DNA from: Chitinophagaceae bacterium
GTDB taxonomy: Bacteria > Bacteroidota > Bacteroidia > Chitinophagales > Chitinophagaceae
Length of the DNA stretch: 49,782 nucleotides
Direction: 5' to 3'
NCBI GenBank assembly: GCA_947447825.1
Contig: CANFLL010000022.1
Location: 1-49,782, forward strand
Part shown: positions 36,211 through 43,679 of the stretch, piece after piece
Layout of the letters: the number at the start of each line of letters is the position of its first letter
Numbering within the stretch: position 1 is the stretch's first letter
The notes under the pieces: generated by a model
Database searches by the model: none
Told to the model about the DNA's origin: nothing
Seen by the model: only the letters and a program-made list of their open reading frames with translations
Position numbers and translations under genes: made by a program

Positions 36211-37233
36211 CTAATATTTATCGGAATGTTTATCATACTCACCTCGCCTTGCAGAATAGTTGCATTGAGCACGATGAAGAAGTTCGGCTTGTGCTTCTTC
36301 TATATTCAACTTTTTTCCTTGCCAAATTTCGATAGCTGGCTGTTGAATTGCTCTCGCATAAGAAAAGGTTAAAGGCCAAGGCAGTTTAGATTTATACTTT
36401 TTATTCATAGCATTCAAATTAGCAGAAGCTAATTGACAGGATTGACCACCAGATAAAAATGCAATACCTGCAACAGCTGCCGGAACCGATTGAAGCAAAC
36501 AATTTATAGTTGCATCAGCAACTTCATTAATTGAGGCTTGAACAGAACATTCTAAACCAGATATAACCATATTTGGTTTTAGGATTATTCCTTCCAAAAC
36601 AACCTTTTGTCTGTACAATTGATTAAATACTGAATGAAGAACTTCAGCTGTTACTTTTTTACATCTTTCTAAAGTATGGTGTCCATTCATGGTCACTTCT
36701 GGTTCAACAATTGGCACTAACCCTGCCTCTTGGCATAAAGCAGCATACCGAGCCAACAAATGTGCGTTTGCATCAATGCAACCACTAGTTGGAATACTAT
36801 TACCAATAATTATTTCAGCACGCCATTTAGCAAAACGAATACCTTTTTGAGCATATATAGCCAACCTTTCTCGAAGACCATCAATACCTTCTGTAATTTT
36901 TTCCCCGTTATACCCTGCCAATTCTCTTTCGCCTCTATCCACCTTCACGCCTGGTATTATACCTGAATCAATAATATATTTTATGAAAGAGGTGCCATCC
37001 TGCCGCTCCTCTTTTGTTGTTTCATCACAAAGAATTACACTACTTATATAGTTGCTGAGGTGCGGTGTGGTTATAATTAACTCCCTATAATCTTTTCTAA
37101 AGCACTCTGTTTGAGGTATCCCAACCTCGGCAAAACGTTTATTGCAACTTATTGGGCTTTCATCAATTGCCAATATTCCTTTATGGTCTGCCACCATTGC
37201 CTTTGCAGTGCTTAACACATTATCAATAATCAT
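36211..37233 (-). CDS. Class I fructose-bisphosphate aldolase
   Basis: Cleaves fructose 1,6-bisphosphate to triose phosphates (EC 4.1.2.13) by a Schiff base. 340 aa, similar to eukaryote-type class I enzymes: GILAIDES, KWRAEI (active-site Lys), VPIVEPEV, LEGIILKPNM (Schiff-base Lys) and FLSGGQS (phosphate binding). The C-terminus ends in Tyr (DKHSDKY), as in that group. Divergent from the PfkB kinase gene with a 199-bp shared upstream region, so the two glycolytic genes may be co-regulated. Converges with the HTCS gene. Confidence 0.95.
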   Translation of the reverse strand: MIIDNVLSTAKAMVADHKGILAIDESPISCNKRFAEVGIPQTECFRKDYRELIITTPHLSNYISSVILCDETTKEERQDGTSFIKYIIDSGIIPGVKVDRGERELAGYNGEKITEGIDGLRERLAIYAQKGIRFAKWRAEIIIGNSIPTSGCIDANAHLLARYAALCQEAGLVPIVEPEVTMNGHHTLERCKKVTAEVLHSVFNQLYRQKVVLEGIILKPNMVISGLECSVQASINEVADATINCLLQSVPAAVAGIAFLSGGQSCQLASANLNAMNKKYKSKLPWPLTFSYARAIQQPAIEIWQGKKLNIEEAQAELLHRAQCNYSARRGEYDKHSDKY

Positions 37234-37432
37234 TTCCTATTTTTTATCAATGCAAAGTTTAAAGCTATAAAAAAAGGGGAATTATAATATGATGTTTAAA
37301 AGTTGCATAATTATCATTTAAAGCGAATTTGAACACTTGATAATCTAGTTTTACGGACAATATAGTATGCTGTTTCAGTAATTATTTTATGATAACAACT
37401 ACTTTCTTTTAGCAACAAAATACAGTTAAGTC

Positions 37433-38353
37433 ATGCAAAAAATAATAACAATTACACTTAATCCGTCTTTGGATAAAGGAATTACAGTTAAAGAATTGGT
37501 AGCAGAAAAGAAATTGCAGTGTAGCATTCCTACGTTAGAACCTGGCGGAGGCGGAATTAACGTATCTCGTGCATTGGAACATTTAGGATGTAATTCATTG
37601 TCCTTATATATGTATGGAGGGTATACTGGAAATAAGCTGTATGACATGATGAATGCTACGGGTGTGGAATGTAGAGCTTTTAGAATTAATGGAGACACTC
37701 GCGAGAATATGATTGTAGTTGATAAGTTAACTAATGCTCAATATAGGTTTGGAATGACTAGTCCTACATTAACTGAAGAAGAATGGCAGCAACCACTAAG
37801 ATTTTTAGAAGAAAATGTAGGCTTTGAATATGTTGTAGCAAGTGGAAGTTTACCAACAGGAGTTCCTATGGATTATTTTGGCAAAGTTGCAGCCATTGTT
37901 CATAAAAAAGGAGCAAAGCTAATTATTGACACCTCCGGAGAGGCATTGAAACATGCGGTTAAAGTAGGTGTGTACTTAATAAAACCCAATCTAACAGAAC
38001 TTAGCAATCTAAATGAATTAGAAGAATTGAAAAAAGAGGAGATTATCTGTGCTGCAAAAAACATTATAAATGACCAAGGTAGTGAAGTAGTGGTTGTTTC
38101 GATGGGAGCCAATGGGGCGATATTAGTATCTGCCAATGAGACAATTAGCCTCCCAGCCCCTACTTTAAAATTAAAAAGTACCGTTGGTGCGGGTGACAGT
38201 ATGGTGGCAGGACTAGTGCTAGGCATTACTAGAAATTATGATTGGACGGATACACTAAAACTCGGAATTGCTTGCGGATCGGCAGCAACTATGAATGAAG
38301 GAACAGCATTATGCAAAAAAAATGATGTGGAAGATTTGTTTAAAAGGATTTAA
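37433..38353 (+). CDS. PfkB-family sugar-phosphate kinase (1-phosphofructokinase / 6-phosphofructokinase II type)
   Basis: 306-aa ribokinase-fold kinase. The N-terminus TITLNPSLDKGI and the EPGGGGINVSRAL substrate loop are those of the FruK/PfkB/LacC group, and TVGAGDSMVAGLVLG holds the anion hole and catalytic Asp. Substrate (fructose-6-phosphate or fructose-1-phosphate) cannot be fixed from sequence; the adjacent divergent aldolase that would use fructose 1,6-bisphosphate suits either. A G-rich loop with four Gly is typical. Confidence 0.88.
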   Translation: MQKIITITLNPSLDKGITVKELVAEKKLQCSIPTLEPGGGGINVSRALEHLGCNSLSLYMYGGYTGNKLYDMMNATGVECRAFRINGDTRENMIVVDKLTNAQYRFGMTSPTLTEEEWQQPLRFLEENVGFEYVVASGSLPTGVPMDYFGKVAAIVHKKGAKLIIDTSGEALKHAVKVGVYLIKPNLTELSNLNELEELKKEEIICAAKNIINDQGSEVVVVSMGANGAILVSANETISLPAPTLKLKSTVGAGDSMVAGLVLGITRNYDWTDTLKLGIACGSAATMNEGTALCKKNDVEDLFKRI

Positions 38354-38748
38354 AAGTTCTTTTTAAACGAGAAAAACGGAGGTTTTATTTTTCTAGCTAT
38401 ATAGTCAAGAAAAATTAGATCATAGCTTCATATACATCAGTTTAAGGTAATTAGAGCATTAGTCACTGTATCAATTTCATTTATAAGCACTCACAAAAAT
38501 GAGGGTTAATATTTGAATTTTTACATGCAAAATCGAATTTTAGGGTTCATAAAAGTTATTCGCTATATATCACCAGAACCTATCTTTTTAGGGTTTTCCC
38601 TACAAAACATTTAAATCAAGCGAACCTATATATACTCAACTTTATGTTACGACTTTAAGATATTTTACGATGAAGTGACTTTGATTCGTGAACTTAAAAT
38701 CTCCATTGTGGGAAAATGTATCCTGTTTTGGGTCTATATTTTGAAATT
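38354..38748. other. Intergenic region after the pfkB-type gene
   Basis: About 395 bp with no ORF or clear RNA. A short AAAAC-GGAG-GTTTT hairpin with a T-rich tail near 38372-38392 may end the kinase transcript. Confidence 0.35.
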
Positions 38749-38955
38749 CTAATAGCAAATGGAGACAATTGTACTCAGATTTCCGAAATCTAGTAATAAT
38801 CGAACAGAATTATGCCTAGATAGTGGCCGTCTGGACATAATTGTATTCATTTCATGCTAGAATTCGAAAATCTGAGCATAAACGCATGTGCGGCAACCTA
38901 GAAAGTGACTTTCTGAACATAATTGTACTCGTGGCAAGCTAGAAAGTGACTTTTT
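38749..38955. repeat. Degenerate 41-bp tandem repeat array
   Basis: 41-bp units begin at 38749, 38816, 38857 and 38898, each opening CTA(G/A), with a 26-bp partial unit at 38790-38815 and a partial last unit at 38939-38955. The most regular unit opens CTAGAAAGTGACTTTCTG and continues with ACATAATTGTACTC; it contains the 15-bp palindrome AGAAAGTGACTTTCT. Non-coding. The stretch from 38956 to 39302 shows nothing further. Confidence 0.7.
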
Positions 38956-39302
38956 AAAGTTTATCAAGATATAAATGGCGATAAAATTAGTATAACGTTA
39001 TTTTTAAAGCTACTATACAAAGATGCCTGTTCTGATTGAAATGAAGGAAAACACAAAAACATAATGTCCATTACTTTTCTTTTAGGCAAAACAGTTCTGA
39101 ATCGAAATGCTTAGTGATAAAATAGGACATGCCATAAAGTTCAAACTATCAATACAATAGAAATATTATAGGCTAAATAAATACTAACTAAACTGAAAGC
39201 TATGAATAATGCAAATAGTTAAATTGATTGTGTAATAACCAATCACCCCTTACCAACCACCTTTACAATGTGAAAAATTATTCACAATTAAAACATTTAA
39301 TA

Positions 39303-39488
39303 ATGAATACTACAGAACTAGAAGGCAATTGGAATGAACAAAAAGGGAAACTAAAACAACAATTTGCACAATTAACAGACAATGACTTATTGTTTTTGGA
39401 AGGAACCAAAGATGAAATGCTGGGCAAACTGCAAATAAAGCTCGGTAAGTCGAAAGAGGAATTGTTTAAAATAATTTCTGAGCTTTAG
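39303..39488 (+). CDS. CsbD family stress protein
   Basis: 61 aa from the ATG at 39303 (MNTTELEGNWNEQKGKLKQQ). An in-frame ORF starts earlier at 39228, but the CsbD start is the MNxxELxGxWxxxKGKxK block, so the later ATG is used. CsbD proteins are small, acidic-basic helical proteins induced by general stress; the molecular role is unknown. First of the stress-type genes in the right third of the window. Confidence 0.88.
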   Translation: MNTTELEGNWNEQKGKLKQQFAQLTDNDLLFLEGTKDEMLGKLQIKLGKSKEELFKIISEL

Positions 39489-39708
39489 TTAAGTCCAACT
39501 ATCAAATTGCAATTGGTGGTTGTAGGTCATCATTGACACTTAAAAAAAACAAAATCAACACATCATCCTCCCCATTGAAAGGCAAATAGAAGCTTAAATT
39601 CTGAAAGAATAATACCAAATGGGGAACATGGATTAGTGAATTAAACAGAGGTTTATTTTGATAAAACTATCTAAATGAAACACATTTTTTAACAATTAAG
39701 CATTCAAA

Positions 39709-40176
39709 ATGAAAAAGACAGTTTTAATAATAGCTATTACATCAATAGCTATTGCTTCAGTAAATTATGGTTGTAAAACATCATCTGAAAAAGTAGATGA
39801 TGCTCAAATTAAAGTAATGGACGCTAAAACAGATTTAAAAACTGTTCAGAAAGATTCGTTAACAGACGCTCAGAAAGCTGCAAACGTTGAGCAATGGAAA
39901 ATCTTTAGAAATGAGAGTCAAGTAAAAATTAAAAACAATGAAATTCGTATTAGTGCGTTGAAAATTAAAATCAAAAATGAGGGCGTAGATTATAATTCTG
40001 AAAAAGCAAAAAGAATTGATTCTCTTGAAATAAAAAACAAGGAATTGGCGATTAGAATGGAAAACTACGAAAAAGGAAAAAGTGACTGGGAAACATTTAA
40101 ACTTGATTTCACCAGAGACATAGACGGTTTAGGTGAGTCTCTTAAAAACTTTACAGTAAGGAATAAGGGGAAATAA
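39709..40176 (+). CDS. Coiled-coil lipoprotein, stress-related family (sll1863-like)
   Basis: 155 aa. Signal peptide with a probable lipobox ending NYGC (Cys22), then a long charged helix: DAQIKVMDAKTDLKTVQKDS, EQWKIFRNESQVKIKNNEIR, and DWETFKLDFTRDIDGLGESL. This E-W-x-x-F and D-W-x-x-F layout is that of small Bacteroidota proteins sometimes named sll1863 family stress response protein; I recall the name from annotation, not from a search. Predicted periplasm-facing lipid-anchored coiled coil. Ends in a strong terminator. Confidence 0.7.
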   Translation: MKKTVLIIAITSIAIASVNYGCKTSSEKVDDAQIKVMDAKTDLKTVQKDSLTDAQKAANVEQWKIFRNESQVKIKNNEIRISALKIKIKNEGVDYNSEKAKRIDSLEIKNKELAIRMENYEKGKSDWETFKLDFTRDIDGLGESLKNFTVRNKGK

Positions 40177-40187
40177 GACTTTGCAAT

Positions 40188-40217
40188 AGGGCAGGATATA
40201 TTCTGCCCTGTGTTTTT
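40188..40217 (+). terminator. Terminator after the coiled-coil lipoprotein gene
   Basis: AGGGCAG (40188-40194) pairs with CTGCCCT (40203-40209), 8-nt loop, then GTGTTTTT. Confidence 0.85.
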
Positions 40218-40249
40218 AGTCATTTATATTAATCAATAAATTAATTGTC

Positions 40250-40588
40250 ATGGAATCTGGAGAAATGGAGAAAGAAAAAGCATTTATAACAGTTGAGATT
40301 ATTGAATATATCGCTAATTCTATAGTGATAAAGACAATTCTAAAAAAGTCTACAGGCAATATCAGTGTTATGTCTGTTGACACAGGTGAGGGTTTAACAG
40401 AAAAAACAAGCCCTTTCGATACTTTTGCACAGGTGATTGATGGAAAAGTAGAACTTGTAATTGCCGAAAAAATGCACTTGTTGAAAACAGGGGATTCAAT
40501 TATTATCCCAGCACACACCCCCAATCATATCAAACCAGATGGAAGGTTTAAAATGATTCTGACCGTAATCAAAAGTGGTTATGAATGA
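40250..40588 (+). CDS. Small cupin-domain protein
   Basis: 112 aa, one cupin barrel: SPFDTFAQVIDGKVELVI, then LLKTGDSIIIPAHTPNHIKP and FKMILTVIKS. The H-T-P-N-H segment may supply metal ligands; the first His-rich motif is reduced (SPFDTFAQ). Such stand-alone cupins are common in Bacteroidota stress regions; ligand and activity unknown. Start is the ATG at 40250; a second Met at codon 6 is possible. Confidence 0.8.
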   Translation: MESGEMEKEKAFITVEIIEYIANSIVIKTILKKSTGNISVMSVDTGEGLTEKTSPFDTFAQVIDGKVELVIAEKMHLLKTGDSIIIPAHTPNHIKPDGRFKMILTVIKSGYE

Positions 40589-40820
40589 TTGTTCCTAAAC
40601 AGACATACTCTAAACCTATTTCAGACAACATAGTGAGCATAATTACCACTAGGTATTTTACAACTATACTGTAATAATTTCACTTATTGATACAAATATT
40701 GCGAGTTTTTTACATGAAGACTAGCAATTAAGTTGTTAAGGATGTTATAAGCAAAGCACCCTAAACAATATCAATCCTACAACCTAGGGCGACTTTCTTT
40801 TAAATAATAATTATTAAACG

Positions 40821-42368
40821 ATGAGAAAAATTATACTACTATCATGTATATGCATGGCATTTACATTGATTACAAATGCACAAACAGAGGACAAAAAGTG
40901 GAGTATTGGATTAAATGCAGGTGTATCACAATCGAATGGAGGTATAGGCAACGATTTCTACAAAACTAATCTGAGTTTAAATGACCTTAATTATCTGGGA
41001 AGCGTATCGCTTTCAAGGTATCTAACAACACATTTTGATGTTTCAATAACAGCCTCCAAAGGAAAGGTGGGAAATAAGAGTGATAAAGGAACTTTTTCAA
41101 GTGGGTTTACCGCAGCGTTATTAGATTTCAGGTTTAATATAATGGGACCTAAATCATTTATAAGACCCTACATATTTATTGGAGGCGGTGCAGTTTTGTT
41201 TGACAAGAACTTAGCAATTTCTGATAAATCGGTTGATTACATAGCACCAGATGGAGGTGTTGGTATCAATGTAAGATTGAGTCCTTATGTAGGCTTTAAT
41301 ATTCAGGAAGCTTATTTATACTCAAACAATAGTAAAAGAGACGGAATAAATACAACGAGTAATGATGCCTATCTTTTTCACACAGTTGGTCTCACTTTCA
41401 ATTTTGGAAAGAAAAAAGATGCTGACAATGACGGAATATCTGACTATAAAGACAAATGTCCTAACACCCCTTCCGGTGTAATGGTTGATAAAAATGGGTG
41501 TCCATTAGATAAAGACAATGATGGAGTGGCCGATTATTTAGATGCTTGCCCGGATATGGCAGGAACTATTACATTAAAAGGATGTCCAGATAAAGATGGT
41601 GATGGAGTGGCCGATAAGGATGACCGCTGCCCAGATGTTGCTGGACTAGCAGCTCTTCAAGGTTGCCCAGACAGAGACGGTGATGGTATAGCAGATATAG
41701 ATGATCGTTGCCCGGATATCCGAGGAACTGTGGGAATGAAGGGATGCCCAGACACTGATGCAGATGGAGTTGCCGACATTGATGACCAATGCCCAAATAC
41801 GAAACTTGGATATAAGGTTGATGCAAAGGGTTGCCCTTTTGACAATGACAATGATGGGATTGTGAATGAAGAAGATCGTTGTCCAAGCCAAGCAGGTCCA
41901 ACCAGTTTAAAAGGTTGTCCCGACACAGATGGAGACGGAGTTGCAGACATAGATGATCGATGCCCTACAATAAAAGGCACTATAAAGAATAAAGGATGTC
42001 CTGAAATTAGTCGAGAATCTATTAAAAGAATTACAGAGATCGGAAGTAAAGTATTTTTCGAAAACAATAGTGACAAACTAAAAGTTGCCTCATTGGTACA
42101 ATTAGATGAATTAGCTTCTATACTTCACAAGTATGAAGCCGCTAACTTAATTATTGAAGGTTATACAGACAGCAAAGGAAGTGCTGAAATGAATTTAACA
42201 TTGTCTCAAAAACGTACAGAATCCGTTAAGACCTATTTAATGGGCAAAGGAATCATGGAATCTAGACTAACAGCCACTGGATTTGGAGAAGCCACACCTA
42301 TTTCAGACAACAAAACATCTATTGGTAGAGCAAAGAACAGAAGGGTAGAATTAAAAACTTCATACTAG
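40821..42368 (+). CDS. OmpA-family outer membrane protein with thrombospondin type 3 repeats
   Basis: 515 aa: signal peptide (ends TNAQ), N-terminal eight-strand-like barrel domain (~22-195; WSIGLNAGVSQSNGG to GLTFNFGKK), seven calcium-binding TSP3-type repeats (~198-390) of the form DxDxDGxxDxxDxCP, and a C-terminal OmpA peptidoglycan-binding domain (~400-515; IEGYTDSKGSAEMN, LSQKRTESV, GRAKNRRVEL). Links outer membrane to cell wall. Very common in Bacteroidota; here it sits among stress-type genes. Confidence 0.93.
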   Translation: MRKIILLSCICMAFTLITNAQTEDKKWSIGLNAGVSQSNGGIGNDFYKTNLSLNDLNYLGSVSLSRYLTTHFDVSITASKGKVGNKSDKGTFSSGFTAALLDFRFNIMGPKSFIRPYIFIGGGAVLFDKNLAISDKSVDYIAPDGGVGINVRLSPYVGFNIQEAYLYSNNSKRDGINTTSNDAYLFHTVGLTFNFGKKKDADNDGISDYKDKCPNTPSGVMVDKNGCPLDKDNDGVADYLDACPDMAGTITLKGCPDKDGDGVADKDDRCPDVAGLAALQGCPDRDGDGIADIDDRCPDIRGTVGMKGCPDTDADGVADIDDQCPNTKLGYKVDAKGCPFDNDNDGIVNEEDRCPSQAGPTSLKGCPDTDGDGVADIDDRCPTIKGTIKNKGCPEISRESIKRITEIGSKVFFENNSDKLKVASLVQLDELASILHKYEAANLIIEGYTDSKGSAEMNLTLSQKRTESVKTYLMGKGIMESRLTATGFGEATPISDNKTSIGRAKNRRVELKTSY

Positions 42369-42588
42369 GCAAATGTAATAAGATGCAGATAAAATGTAAA
42401 ACAGGTACTGCAAAAAAGTGAATATTGCTCAATTTATTTGGGAAACATTACTTACTACTTAACTATTTCTAGCAAAATTTATCCTGTATTAGTATTAAAA
42501 GTTAATGTATGCGATACAAAACTTGATAACATAGATACAATATAGATACAATTGAAGTGTAATGAAATGTAGGTTGTTTTTTTAATAC

Positions 42589-42618
42589 GGGCTGCTGGTC
42601 TCGGCAGCCCAATTTTTT
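42589..42618 (+). terminator. Terminator-like hairpin just before the GH130 gene
   Basis: GGGCTGC (42589-42595) pairs with GCAGCCC (42604-42610), loop TGGTCTCG, then AATTTTTT. It lies 221 bp after the OmpA stop and only 20 bp before the GH130 start codon. Confidence 0.75.
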
Positions 42619-42638
42619 AATATTTTAAAACTATTTGT

Positions 42639-43679
42639 ATGATAGAACTTAAAAAAGAAGGAATCCTACTAAAAAAAACAAGTTTAGGTTTTGAGAATGA
42701 AGGTGTACTCAATCCCGCAGTTATAGATGATGGGGGAAATTTGCATTTGTTTTATAGAGCAGTTGCTAAAGGTAATTATTCAAGTATTGGATATTGCAAA
42801 TTAACACATCCGTTGTTAGTTGGAGAGCGTGATGACGTGCCAATTATCTTTCCTCAATGCAGCTATGAAACTCATGGCGTCGAAGACCCTAGAATTACTA
42901 AAATTGACAACATATATTACTTAACATATACTGGCTATGATGGCGTTAATGCACTTGGAGTTTTAGCCATTTCAGAAGATTTAATTAACTGGCATAAAAT
43001 AGGCGTAATTGTTCCTCAGATATCTTACGATGAGTTTATAAGACTAGCATCTGCAAAAGAAGTTCTAAATGAAAAATATGTCAGGTATAACAATCCGAGT
43101 CATTTATTAGAAAGAGAAGGTAAAAAAATTCTGCTTTGGGATAAAAATGTAATATTCTTCCCAAGGAAAATAAATGGCAAACTACACTTTCTTCACAGAG
43201 TGAAACCTGATATCCAACTGGTTTGTGTAAATGAATTAAAAGAGCTGACTACTGAGTTTTGGCAACATTATTTTTTGCATTTTCATCAAAACATTGTTCT
43301 TACGCCAAAATATGAACATGAAGTAAGTTATCTAGGTGGAGGCTGCCCTCCAATTGAAACTAAATATGGATGGTTACTAATTTATCATGGTGTACATGAC
43401 ACGTTGAAAGGCTATGTTTATTCTGCGTGTGCAGCATTATTAGACCTAGAAAACCCAATATTGGAGATTGCAAGATTGCCTTATGCATTATTTAAACCTG
43501 AAACAGAATGGGAACTTAATGGTGAAGTAAACAATGTATGCTTTCCAACAGGAGCTATTGTTAGAGAAGATATTCTATATATCTATTATGGTGCTGCAGA
43601 TGAACAAATTGCATGCGCCTCATTGAGCCTATCTTCCTTATTATCAGAATTACTACTTTATACTAAAAACGATGAATAA
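42639..43679 (+). CDS. GH130 family glycoside phosphorylase/hydrolase
   Basis: 346-aa five-bladed beta-propeller enzyme of GH130, a family that mostly phosphorolyses or hydrolyses beta-mannosides. Signature segments: NPAVIDDGGNLHLFYRAV, GVEDPRITKIDNIYYLTYTGYDG with the catalytic Asp, HFLHRVKPDIQ, GGGCPPIETKYGWLLIYHGV and NVCFPTGAIV. No signal peptide, so cytoplasmic. Phosphorylase or hydrolase status needs the phosphate-site residues checked. Its stop overlaps the start of the glycosyltransferase gene by 8 bp, showing translational coupling. Confidence 0.88.
   Translation: MIELKKEGILLKKTSLGFENEGVLNPAVIDDGGNLHLFYRAVAKGNYSSIGYCKLTHPLLVGERDDVPIIFPQCSYETHGVEDPRITKIDNIYYLTYTGYDGVNALGVLAISEDLINWHKIGVIVPQISYDEFIRLASAKEVLNEKYVRYNNPSHLLEREGKKILLWDKNVIFFPRKINGKLHFLHRVKPDIQLVCVNELKELTTEFWQHYFLHFHQNIVLTPKYEHEVSYLGGGCPPIETKYGWLLIYHGVHDTLKGYVYSACAALLDLENPILEIARLPYALFKPETEWELNGEVNNVCFPTGAIVREDILYIYYGAADEQIACASLSLSSLLSELLLYTKNDE

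Noticed and set aside
38354-39302. A riboswitch or structured RNA in the large gap
   Set aside because: No conserved riboswitch core was recognised; only the 41-bp repeats stand out.
41569-42076. Minus-strand ORFs across the TSP3 repeats of the OmpA gene
   Set aside because: They are reverse readings of the Asp/Gly-rich calcium-binding repeats; repeated composition keeps the frame open.
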